In this document: in pieces, positions 35,106 to 44,768 of the stretch
Numbering within the stretch: position 1 is the stretch's first letter
Layout of the letters: each line of letters opens with the position of its first letter
NCBI RefSeq assembly: GCF_000715075.1
Contig: NC_134095.1
Location: forward strand, 54,370,419-54,434,418
Source of the DNA: Nicotiana tabacum
Taxonomy: Eukaryota; Streptophyta; Magnoliopsida; Solanales; Solanaceae
Direction of reading: 5' to 3'
DNA length: 64,000 nucleotides
Notes under the pieces: generated by a model
What the model saw: the letters and a program-made list of their open reading frames with translations, nothing else
What the model was told of the DNA's origin: nothing
Databases searched by the model: none
Translations under genes and position numbers: made by a program

Positions 35106-35230
35106 CAGAAATTTCTTTTTTAAAATTCCCTCCCAATTTAGGAGGATATATAGTGTTTTCACACTTCCCCTCCAGCGTGACTCGAACCCAGGACCTAGCG
35201 GTCAGGTGGAGGTGCTTTACCAATTATTTC
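35061..35230 (-). mobile_element. tRNA-derived SINE with TTA/TAA microsatellite tail
   Basis: On the minus strand it starts near ATTGGTAAAGCACC (A-box-like) and has GGTTCGAGTCACGC (B-box match) about 45 bases on. A short body follows (GGGAATTTTAAAAAAG) and it ends in a run of about 15 TAA units (35061-35104). The flanks carry a near-duplication, ATATTGCTGCA at 35050-35060 and ATATTGCA at 35231-35238. An internal pol III promoter plus a simple tail are SINE hallmarks; it resembles Solanaceae SolS families. Confidence 0.78.
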
Positions 35231-35339
35231 ATATTGCATTTTTTGAAGGGAAATTTTAATAAAACACTATCTTTTAGTAGTAATTAGCCATCTATAGATA
35301 CCATTTGCTATATTACGCATTATAAATACCTTTTCTGTG

Positions 35340-35945
35340 GTTATAAGATGTATTTGATGTATTTAAGCTATTGTATTCATGAATATAGTAGCAAAAATAG
35401 GCATGAATCAGGGAAGTCCAGCTAATCAGTTGTTGTATTTGAGTGTATTCGACTGTATTCATGGAGTGAAACATGGGATTACAGCTGGACAGATTATTGT
35501 ATTCGACTGTATTCAACTGTATTCACGGCGTCAAATAGGGGATTACACTATTTTTAAAACGGAAAGTGAACCAATTAACATAATAGACTCCTAATATAAC
35601 TCAACAAACTCAATTATAACACACAAAAATTCTATTTTCAGTTATAAAAAAGATTCTCAACCGAAAAATACCCCAAAAATATAGCAATCTTCAGAAAAAT
35701 TATATAATACATCTGAATACATAAATTATATTAATTAAAAAATATATGAATACATTCATGGCATATAGCGAGATAATGAATACAATAAAATACATAGAAT
35801 ACAGCAGTATACATTGAAATACAATGAAAAAAAACAGTGAATACAATGAAATACATGGAATACAACGAGATATGTTGAATTACAATGGAAAAAAAAAGAC
35901 AATGAATACAATGAAATACATGAAAATACATTGAAATATATTAAC
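35340..35945. repeat. Large imperfect inverted repeat built of TGTATTC / GAATACA motifs
   Basis: The left arm (about 35344-35525) has repeated TGTATT and TGTATTC words, for example CGACTGTATTCAACTGTATTC-like runs. The right arm (about 35715-35940) has the reverse complement, GAATACA, with AATGAATACAATGAAATACA repeated. About 190 bases lie between the arms. It could be a foldback element or the terminal parts of a DNA transposon; I cannot assign a family. Confidence 0.7.
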
Positions 35946-35964
35946 AGAAAATCAAGTTGCTCAG

Positions 35965-36310
35965 CCCTAAACTCCGTCGTCTTTGTTCAAGAACAAACCC
36001 TAATTTCCGGCGAATCCGTCGTAGCAATACACTTCAACCAACGACGAAACAATCCACGGAACCCTCTCAAACCCTTCCTATAACGGCAAAATGGCAAAAA
36101 CCTACCCCTTCAAGCTCGACCCATTTCAGGAAGTATCTGTCGCGTGCTTAGAACGTAAAGAATCAGTTCTTGTATCGTCACATACCTCTGCTGGGAAAAC
36201 AACGTTAGGGATAAGCAGAGAGTTATTTATACTTCATCTTTGAAAGCATTGGGCAATCAGAAGTATAGGGAATTAAGCCATGAGTTTAGTGATATTTGTA
36301 AGCATTTAAA
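35965..36310 (+). pseudogene. HEN2: HEN2 (DExH-box RNA helicase) gene fragment
   Basis: From about 36035 the plus strand reads [20 protein letters not shown], then [20 protein letters not shown], then [14 protein letters not shown]. This is the N-terminal helicase start of HEN2/MTR4-like proteins, including Walker A (HTSAGKT, about 36183-36203). About 12-14 codons are then missing and the frame shifts, after which [20 protein letters not shown] and LSHEFSDI follow to 36296, ending at a GTAAGC that looks like a 5' splice site. Stops upstream (about 35995-36025) remove the N-terminus. The full protein has about 990 residues, so only about 8 percent remains. HEN2 is a nuclear-exosome cofactor; this copy cannot be functional. 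It is cut off at 36366 by gypsy B. Confidence 0.88.
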
Positions 36311-36366
36311 TTTTATCGAATTTAAATCCATAAAGTTATTTGAGCTATATTTTACATTCAAGATAA

Positions 36367-37153
36367 TGTTGGTCCAAATAAATATTATGGACTAATATAA
36401 TTGAATTAATTATATAAATCAAATATATATTGATTAAATAAATAGGTATTAATCCATTGGACTAGCCTATTTAATTGGGCTAAAGTGATGAGTCCACTTC
36501 ATTAAGCCCAAGATGACATCTTCCTAGAGGCCCAGTTTGGTGTCACGTGTCAAATGAAGTGGCCTGCCAAGTCAAACAGAAGAGTCAATGAGATCATGCC
36601 ACGTGTCAAAATGACAAGGCATGCCAAGTCACACTAAAAGGCCAATGAAATCGTGCCACGTGTGCAAGTGACATGTTCTGGCCAATCAAATGCGGCCATG
36701 TCACACTTCAATTTGATTGGTCGGAAAGAGTTTGTTCTTATCACAACTCCTCCCTTCCACAACTATAAATAGGGGTCTTCATAACTCAGAAAGAGACCAG
36801 AAGTTATAACAAGAAGCAAGAAAGAGCTCGTGGATCAAACACTGCAAATTCCTCCACAAGTTTCAGGCTTCAAGTTCAAGTTCAAGAAATCAAGTGCAAG
36901 TTCAAGAACGAAGAACAAATCAAGGTCAAGTTCAAGCAATCAAGCTCAAGCTCAAGAACAAGATCATCGTTCGAGGCAACAAATACATATTCAAGATCAA
37001 GCTCAAAGGCCCTTGAATTTATTTACTATTAGAAAGTAGAATTAGAGGATTTATAGAGATTGTAACACTCAAATATTCGAAATAAAATACTACGATTGTT
37101 GCGATATTTTTCGGTTTTGATTTTATTTTCTCGAACCAAATTTATTGTCTACA
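36367..37153 (+). repeat. Element B 5' LTR (about 787 bp)
   Basis: It begins TGTTGGTCCAAATAA and ends TTATTGTCTACA, just before the PBS. With no second copy in the window the boundaries rest on TG...CA and the PBS position. The 3' half holds CAAGTTCAAG-rich simple repeats (36850-36960). Confidence 0.82.
36544..36774 (+). promoter_or_regulatory. Element B LTR promoter: three G-box/ABRE motifs and a TATA box
   Basis: CACGTGTC or CACGTGTG occurs at 36544, 36600 and 36657, about 57 bases apart, each preceded or followed by AAGTGACA/GCCAAGTCA-like words. TATAAATAGGG lies at 36764-36774. This is a typical U3 layout. Such ACGTGTC cores bind bZIP factors of ABA and light signalling (family knowledge); activity here is inferred. 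Confidence 0.7.
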
Positions 37154-37158
37154 AATTC

Positions 37159-37176
37159 TGGCACGCCCAGTGGGAC
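37159..37176 (+). other. Element B primer-binding site
   Basis: TGGCACGCCCAGTGGGAC lies five bases after the LTR end. This sequence recurs after the 5' LTR in Tat-type plant elements; I do not name the tRNA with certainty. Confidence 0.8.
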
Positions 37177-37229
37177 AATCTCTACCTCTCATCTCAACTT
37201 TTCAATCACCAAAGTTCAAGAACATTGAA

Positions 37230-39116
37230 ATGGCTTCGAAGAAAATCAACTCCAGATCAACATCCACCAAGGCTGCTAACTCCAGGTTCTATGCTGATGT
37301 GGAAAGCATCCTCGATGTCACCTTTAGAAGCTTCGTACCAGTTACGAGGAGCAAAGTAAGCTCTTTAGGACAACAAGCACCCCAAGTTCCGTCCGCATCA
37401 ACCCCTGTTTTTGGATCTTCATCCTCAAAAGGAGCAAGATCTTCCACAAACGCATCTAAAGGAGGAAGTGATGTTGCTGAAAAGATCAAGAAAACTCTTG
37501 CTCTGCTTGACCTTTCTGACTCCAAGCACTCTGATGTGAAGGGAGATGATAATGCTTCAAGCGATGGATCCTCCCCACTTACACCACATAGCGTGAGCCA
37601 GTCAAGGATCAATTTGTGTGAAAATCCATGCTACTCCCCGTCATCCACGACAATCATGCAAGCCATGGTGACAAACACTTCATCTATGGAGGAGCAGTTG
37701 GCAAACTTGACGGAAGCAATCGCTAGCTTGACCAAATGCATGAAAAATCAAGAGGCTAGAATTGAAAAGCTAACAGACAGGGTGGGAATCTTGATGGAAG
37801 AAGAATCTAGCCATGCACCCGGCAAGCTCCCAGAAGTTCTAGAGAGTGACGCTCCTCCAAGACAAGCAGCATCCACTAAGGCTATCCCTGTTTCATCTGA
37901 AGGGATGATTCCAATCGATCAACTGAAGAAGTTCATCGAAGGAACCATTAAGAACAAATATGAAGTTGCTGCCAAATCTTCCCTTACATATGCAAAGCCG
38001 TACACTACAAGGGTCGATATGTTGAAGATGCCTGCTGGCTATCAACCTCCGAAGTTTCAACAGTTTGATGGTAAAGGTAACCCAAAGCAACATATTACAC
38101 TTCGTGGAGACGTGCAACAATGCTAGGACTTATGGAGATTACCTCATCAAGCAGTTTGTCTGCTCGCTAAAAGGAAATGCATTTGACTAGTACATGGACA
38201 TCGAGGCTAGATCTATCGACAACTGGGATCAACTAGAGCAGGAATTCCTCAATCACTTTTATAGCACAAGACGCACGGTGAGTATGATAGAGCTTACAAA
38301 TACTCGTCAACGAAAGGGGGAACCAGTTATCGACTTTATCAATCATTGGAGGAATGCAAGCCTCAACTGCAAAGACAGGCTTAGTGAAGCTTCAGGCATA
38401 GAGATGTGCATCCAAGGCATGCATTGGGGATTGCGCTACATCTTGCAAGGTATCAAGCCTAGCATATTTGAAGAACTTGCAACTCGTGCCCATGACATGG
38501 AATTGAGCATGGCCTCTGCTGGAAATGAAAGTCTACCCATCTATGAACCTCGCAAAGTGAACGACAAGCAAGAAGTCAGGAAGTGGGGCAAGTTCGTACC
38601 CAAGTCTGAAAGCAAAAAAGCTATGAATGTCAATAAGTCACCTATGAAGTTCACGACGAAGGTGAGCAAGAAGTAGAGTATGAAATCCACTTCTTTTCAA
38701 GACAAGCCAAATGGAAAGTTGACTCTAAAAGAAATGCAAGAAAAAGAGTACCCATTCCTGGATTCTGATGTGCCAACCATTTTCGAAGAACTCCTCGAGT
38801 TAAATCTTATTGAGCTTCCGGAGATGAAACGACCAAATGAAGCTAGGAAAACAAATGACCCGAACTACTGCAAATATCACTGACTTGTAAGCCACCCTCT
38901 GGAGAAGTGCTTTGTCTTCAAGGATAAAGTCATGGATTTGACTCGCAAAAAGAATATCGTGATTGAAGATGAGAAAGCAAGCACAAACCAAGTCTCTATC
39001 ACCTTTGGCTCATTCAGTCCGGATGACTTATGTGGTTTTAAAGAAAGTAAAGATAAAGAATTACTGGAGAGCGACAAAGTTGAAGTCAATCAACCTGATG
39101 AGATGAAGGTTGGACA
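37230..39116 (+). pseudogene. Element B gag (broken)
   Basis: MASKKINSRSTSTKAANSRF at 37230 is the likely start; the longer open frame begins at 37170. 37230-38126 holds a Ser-rich N-terminus and a coiled-coil-like stretch (MEEQLANLTEAIASLTKCMK) before YQPPKFQQFDGKGNPKQH, where a frameshift occurs. A TAG at 38188-38190 replaces an expected Trp. 38194-38676 is the retrotransposon gag core (WDQLEQEFLNHFYSTRRTVS). 38680-38883 reaches a zinc-binding motif (DPNYCKYH, then HPLEKCF) split by a TGA that replaces CGA. Confidence 0.88.
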
Positions 39117-40702
39117 TTGGTGACTCGTCGTAGGCACCACAAAAGGAGCCCACGAAAAGAATCAATAGAACAACCAACAAGGAAGATGATGGTAAAAAGA
39201 CCAACGAAAAAGAATCCAGTTAGGCATTTGAAGAAAGCAAAAGTGGAGATGCACCATTCTCAAAAGCCACGAAATCCAGTGACCTTAGAGGAGTTTTTAC
39301 CAAGTTGGTTCCGCATGAAGATTTCCCATGAAGGCATTGATGCCTCCTGTTACCATGTTGACAAAGGGGAAGAAAAGAGTGATGACCTACCGTTGGCACC
39401 ATCTTCAGAAAATCCCATCGAGTCCACTCCTCAAGAAGTTAATGCTTGTGAGGAAAAGGTCATGTTCACAAATGACGATTTTTTGCTAGGTGACACTCCT
39501 CATAACCGCCCATTGTACATGGTTGGATATATGCCTGATGAAAGGGTAAATCGGATTTTGGTTGATGGAGGATCCTCAGTGAACATTTTGCCAATCCACA
39601 CTGTGAAAGAACTTGGTATTCCCATGAACGAACTCTTAGAAAGTCGTGTGATAATCCAAGGATTCAACCAAAGGGGCAAAGAGCCATAGGCGCAATCAGG
39701 TTGGGAATCACTATTGAAGATATACAATCAAGTGCATGGCTGCATGTGATCGACGCGAAGACATCATACAATGTTTTGCTTGGGAGGCCTTAGATACATG
39801 AGAATAAAGTAGTTCCATCTACCTACCATCAGTGTTTAAAATACTACGAGGGTAAAGTCGAGAAGATGGTAGTTGCTGATGATGAGCCATTCACCAATGC
39901 TGAGTCACACTTTGCCGATGCAAAGTTCTACTTGAAGAACTGCATTGTGAAGGAGCTGAAAGTTGATGATAGTACGAAAAGCAAGAATGACGAACCCATA
40001 ACTAAAAGAGCTGATGTGACTATTGGTAAAGCCAAAACTATTACTGAGGAAGTACCCGCCAACGTGAATAAATCTCATAAAGGGGGTATTGCGTCTTATG
40101 GAAAGAAAGTAAGTCTCGCGCTCCACTATGTCCCTAAAAGGAAGAAAGACGAGGGCGGATCACATAATCTCTAAACCAAGACGTTAAGGGAGTTAACTTT
40201 TCCGGTAAAATGAATTGAGGCAGTAAAGTTGTCCTCAAAGCCGCTTGCAGGGTTTGTAGCCCAAAATCGTTTGCAGAATGTGGCACTCCCTACAAAGCGA
40301 ACAAATGAAGGTTTTGATCCTAACGCTTACAAGCTATTTGCAAAAGCTGGATACAATCCCAATGAGTTGTCAAAGTTATGGAAGCTCCCATCAGAAGCTG
40401 CAACGAGGCAACCACGTGAAGGTCTGGGATACAAGCAACCGTCACCAGTGCGCATCTCAATAAGAAGGGCGAGTAGCAATTATATCAGTGTAGAAAACGA
40501 ATCGACCGCTTGTAACAGTCCTTTTGTCTTTGATCGGCTAGGAAAATCAACTGTGAGAACTTCTGTATTTGAGAGATTGGGTCCATTAAAGAAGGGGAAT
40601 AAGTTCCAGAGAAATTATCGAAATACAAGAACACCCGCTTCACCCAAAATTCAGGAGATCTCTAAGGATTTCCAAAGTTTGGTTCCTTCCAAAATGAGGT
40701 GA
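39117..40702 (+). pseudogene. Element B protease region (broken)
   Basis: 39117-39689 ends with a retropepsin core: RPLYMVGYMPDERVNRILVD, GGSSVNILP and the flap-like RVIIQGFNQRG, after which the frame is lost. The continuation IDAKTSYNVLLGRP can be read around 39745-39790 in another frame. 39866-40174 and 40229-40702 hold the linker to RT (KPLAGFVAQNRLQ, NAYKLFAKAGYNPNELSKLW). The REGLGYKQP stretch resembles the Gly-rich end of G-patch-like motifs in this lineage, but I do not call a domain. Confidence 0.82.
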
Positions 40703-40714
40703 CAAACAAAACTG

Positions 40715-42519
40715 GTGGTTTCATGTGAAGAAGTACTGAAGGTAAAGCCATATACTGTGGTCTACACTAAGGAACCTGACGAAGATGAAAAAAGTGTAGG
40801 TTCTTCGTATCATGTCACTGTACAAGGCGAGAATGGTATTTCGTCTTCGATGGAAGATAATACGGAATTGGAGGATGTTTTGTCGTGTTATCACATATCC
40901 TTCAATGATGGGGACCCTCAAGAAGATGAAGATGCCAAAGATGATCCACCTGAACTTGAAGAAGGAGTGAAGACGACAGTTGATGCCTTAAAAGAAGTTA
41001 ACCTTGGCACCGATGAGGAACCAAGACCCACCTACCTAAGTGCTTTACTCGAAGCTGATGAAGAGAGCACTTATATTGAGTTACCAAAGAATTCAGGGAC
41101 GTCTTTGCTTGGAGTTACAAAGAGATGCCTAGCTTGGACCCGAAAATAGCAGTCCATCACCTTGCAGTAAAAATGGTGCTCGCCCTGTTAAACAAGCTCA
41201 AAGGCGTTTTAGGCCGGACTTGGTTCCCCTGATTGAAACTGAAGTTAACAAACTCATTGAAGCTGGATTTATTCGGAAAGTTAAAATACCCAACATGGAT
41301 TTCAAGTATTGTCCATGTAAGGAAGAAGAATGGCCAGATTCGAGTATGCGTTGACTTCAGAGACCTCAATAATGCATGTCCCAAAGATGAATTCTCGTTT
41401 CCTATTCCAGAGCTGATGATCGATGCTACTACTAGTTACGAGGCAATGTCTTTCATGGACGGTTCGTCGGGCCATAACCAAACTCGCATGGCACCAAAAG
41501 ATGAAGAGCTTACTGCGTTTTGCACCCCCAAGGGTATTTATTGCTACAAGGTAATGCCTTTTGGCTTGAAGAATGCTGGTGCTACTTACTAAAGGGCTAT
41601 GCAGAATATTTTTGATGGTCTTCTCCACAAGAATGTCGAATGCCATGTTGACGACTTGGTAGTGAAATCAAGAGAGAAGGGCGACCACATGAAAGACTTG
41701 AGGATGGTATTTGAATTGCTCCGGAGGTTCCAACTTTGGATGAATCCGTTGAAATGTGCCTTTGGAGTTACTTCTGGAATGTTCCTTGGTTTCATTGTCC
41801 GACATCGAGGGATAGAAATTGATCAAGCCAAAGTGGATGCCATTTTGAAAATGCCTGAGCCTCGAGATATCCATGAATTGAAAAGTCTGCAAGGAAAGCT
41901 AGCATACCTTAGAAGATTCATATCAAACCTGGCTGGGAGGTGCCAACCATTTAGTCGCCTCATGAAGAAAGGCGTTCCTTTCAAGTGGGATCAAGCTTGT
42001 AGCAATGCCTTCGAAAGTATCAAAACCTACTTAATGAAGCCTCCAGTTTTAGCAGCTCCTATACCAGGAAAGCCATTGATACTATACATTGCGGCGCAGG
42101 AAAGGTCTGTTGGAGCACTGTTGGCCCAAGAAAATAGTGAGGGGAAAGAAAACTCTCTTTACTACTTGAGCAGGATGATGACACCTAACGAGTTGAACTA
42201 TTCGCCAATTGAAAAGTTGTGTTTGGTGCTAGTCTTCTCAATTCAAAAGTTGAAGCACTACTTTCAAGCTCATATTGTCCGTCTTGTTTCTAAAGCAAAT
42301 CCCATCAAGTTCGTGATGTCAAAACCTATTCTTAGTGATCGACTAGCGAGATGGTACCTCCAATTTCAACAATTTGAGATTTTGTACATCCCTCAAAAGG
42401 CTGTAAAAGGACAAGCATTGGCAGACTTCTTGGTAGATCATCCGATACATGATGATTGGGAGCTAACTGATGAACTACCTGATGAGGACGCAATGGTCGT
42501 TGAAGTTCAACCTTCATAG
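40715..42519 (+). pseudogene. Element B reverse transcriptase and first RNase H (broken)
   Basis: 40715-41149 is an acidic linker. RT starts at about 41190: YPTWISSIVHVRKKNGQIRV, VDFRDLNNACPKDEF and CYKVMPFGLKNAGATY, then a TAA at 41590-41592 where Gln is expected. 41599-42519 continues with ECHVDDLVVKSREKGDH (catalytic YVDD changed to HVDD), FLGFIVRHRGIEIDQAK, and the RNase H (PLILYIAAQERSVGALLAQE, LYYLSRMMTPNELNYSPIEK, KGQALADFLVDHP). It ends in a stop at 42517-42519 in place of Trp. Confidence 0.92.
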
Positions 42520-44266
42520 AAGATGTACTTTGATGGTCTGGTGCATCGCGGGGGAGCTGGGGCTGGCGTAGTATTTGTCACTCCTCAAGGTGAAGTCTTG
42601 CCTACTCCTTCACTTTGACACAACTCTGTTCCAACAATGTTGCTGAATATCAAGCATTAATACTTGGGCTTGAAATGGCTGTTGATATGAAGCAATTGCA
42701 ATTGCAAGTCTTTGGTGACTCCCAGTTAGTGGTCAATCAGCTTTTGGGTAGTTACGAGGTCAAGAAGCCTGAACTACGCCCATATCATGATTACGCAAAA
42801 AAGTTGATGGGGTAGCTCAGCGATATGACTATTCAGTATGTACCAAGGAAAGAAAATAAGAAGGCTGGTGCTTTAGCTGCTCTAGCTTCATCATTAGCCC
42901 TGCCTGACCAAGCGCAAGTTATCGTCTGCCTAAAATGGGTAGTACCGCCGCCAAATGAGGTCGAAGGTGAAGATAACGAACTTAAGCATCTTGTTATTGT
43001 TTCTGAAGTTGAGAAAGAAGAATGGCGACAACCCATTATTGACTACTTATGTTATGGGATACTTCCAGAAAATCCGAGGAGAAGGACTGAAATTCGTCGT
43101 CGTGCACCTCGCTTCCTTTACTATAAGGATACTCTATACAGAAGGTCGTTCGAGGGAGTACTCTTGCGATGCCTAGAAGAAGAAGAAGCTCTCCAAGCTT
43201 TGCAAGAGGCACATTCTGGGGTATGTGGGTCACACCAGTCCAGACCAAAGCTCCACTTCCATATAAAAAGGATGGGATATTATTGGCCAACGATGGTAAA
43301 AGATTGCTTGGACTACACTCGAAGATGCAAGGCTTGTCAATTCCATGCGAATTTTATTCATCAACCTCCTGAAGTGTTGCACCCGACTGTTGTATCCTAG
43401 CCATTTGATGCTTGGGGATTGGATGTTATTGGACCACTGCCAAAGTCCTCTGGTGGGCACCTATACATCTTGGCTGCAACTGACTACTTCTCAAAATGGG
43501 CTGAAGTTATTGCTCTTAAGGAAGTAAAAAAGGAAAATGTTGCAAGTTTCATCTGAGTAAACATTATTTATCGCTTTGGCATTCCTCGTTACATAATAAC
43601 GGATAATGGAAAGCCATTAGATAATGGTTGATGAACAGGATTTGTGATCTCTTTGGCTTCAAGCAGCGTAACTCTTCGATGGAAAGTGCTGCCGCCAATG
43701 GTCTAGCTGAGGCATTCAACAAGACTTTATGTAACTTGTTAAAGAAAGTTGTCTCCAAATCCAAACGAGATTGGAATGACCGTATGGAAGAAACTCTATG
43801 GGCATATAGAACGATTCATCGCACGCCAACACAGGCGACTCCTTATTCACTCGTTTATGGAGTCGAAGCCGTCTTGCCACTTGAGCGTCAAATACCTTCG
43901 TTACGACTGGCTATTCAAGAAGGGATCACTGATGAAGAAAATGCTTGACTTCAATTAGCAGAGTTGGAAGCTCTTGATGAAAAGATATTGGAGGCTCAAC
44001 ATAGTCTTGAATATTATCAAGCTCGATTGTCTCGCACCTTCAATAAAAGAGTTCGTTCGAGATCCTTTCAAGTAGGAGATCAAGTCCTTGCCGTACGAAG
44101 ACCCATAATTACTTCCTATAAACCTGTAGGGAAGTTCACTTCAAAATGGGATAGGCCATATGTTATACAAGAAGCTTATTCAAGTGGGGCTTACAAGCTG
44201 GTTGATGCAGATGGTATGAGAATCGGCCCTATCAACAGTAAGTTTTTGAAGAAGTATTATCCATGA
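42520..44266 (+). pseudogene. Element B second RNase H and integrase (broken)
   Basis: 42520-42815: MYFDGLVHRGGAGAGVVFVT and LCSNNVAEYQALILGLEMAV form the archaeal-type RNase H that marks the Tat lineage; a frameshift lies near 42610. 42825-43400 has the end of that domain and the integrase HHCC (HSGVCGSHQ ... CKACQFH). A TAG at 43399 precedes PFDAWGLDVIGPL. The core ends near 43555 with TGA and TDNGKPL follows. 43628-43948 has the catalytic Glu region (ANGLAEAFNKTL) and 43964-44266 the C-terminus to KFLKKYYP. At least five stops are of the CGA-to-TGA or TGG-to-TAG type. Confidence 0.92.
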
Positions 44267-44269
44267 AGT

Positions 44270-44418
44270 TGCAAGTCATAATGCTCCTCGACGTACGAGC
44301 CTAAACTTCAAGTCATGATGCTCCTCGACGTACGAGCCTAAACCGCAAGTCATGATGCTCCTTGACGCACGAGCCTAAACTGCATGTTGCTACACTCTTG
44401 ACCTGCAAGAGTATAAAC
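44270..44418 (+). repeat. 37-bp tandem repeat (4 copies) after element B pol
   Basis: Units start at 44272, 44309, 44346 and 44383. The first three share CAAGTCATGATGCTCCTCGA and CGTACGAGCCTAAAC; the fourth is much diverged but keeps the 37-bp spacing. The array begins five bases after the pol stop codon. Confidence 0.92.
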
Positions 44419-44516
44419 TGTGTACGGCCCAAAAAAAGAAAAAGTCTGCTGGGTTGAAAATATCGAAAGAGGCGGCCTAGGCAACAGTTAGGACGTAAAA
44501 AATCTACCCAGTCTGT

Positions 44517-44560
44517 ACTACAGTATGACTTGATCCTCTTCACCGATGTACGTAGGCAGC
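44517..44560 (+). other. Conserved 3' region motif of element B
   Basis: ACTACAGTATGACTTGATCC ... GATGTACGTAGGCAGC, about 250 bases after the pol stop. It aligns with the minus-strand copy in element A at 51979-52020. Function unknown. Confidence 0.7.
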
Positions 44561-44768
44561 TTAGAGTTTCATTCTAAGTTCAGTCGCATAATTTCAAAAG
44601 ATACATATTGCCTCAATCGTTGTCCGAGTGAAGTATGGAGAAATGCAAAATCAAGCTGAAATGCCATCCTCTTGTTGAACTTTGATCTCATTTGATTTAA
44701 AAGGAGCAACCCTCCATGGTAAATTGATATCTTCAAGTCCGTTGGTATTCAAGTTGAAGTCCCCAAGT
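44561..44768 (+). other. Element B 3' region, left of the element A insertion
   Basis: Noncoding sequence that ends in CAAGTTGAAG-type words (44745-44768), the start of the 91-bp tandem array that continues beyond element A at 62749. GTCCCCAAGT at 44759-44768 is repeated at 62749-62758. Confidence 0.75.

Noticed and set aside
35161..35230. tRNA gene on the minus strand
   Set aside because: Only the B-box and a weak A-box are seen; no cloverleaf can be formed and it ends in a SINE body and TAA tail.
35957..36151. 64-residue plus-strand frame
   Set aside because: The HEN2 homology is in another frame over the same bases, so this frame is a shadow.
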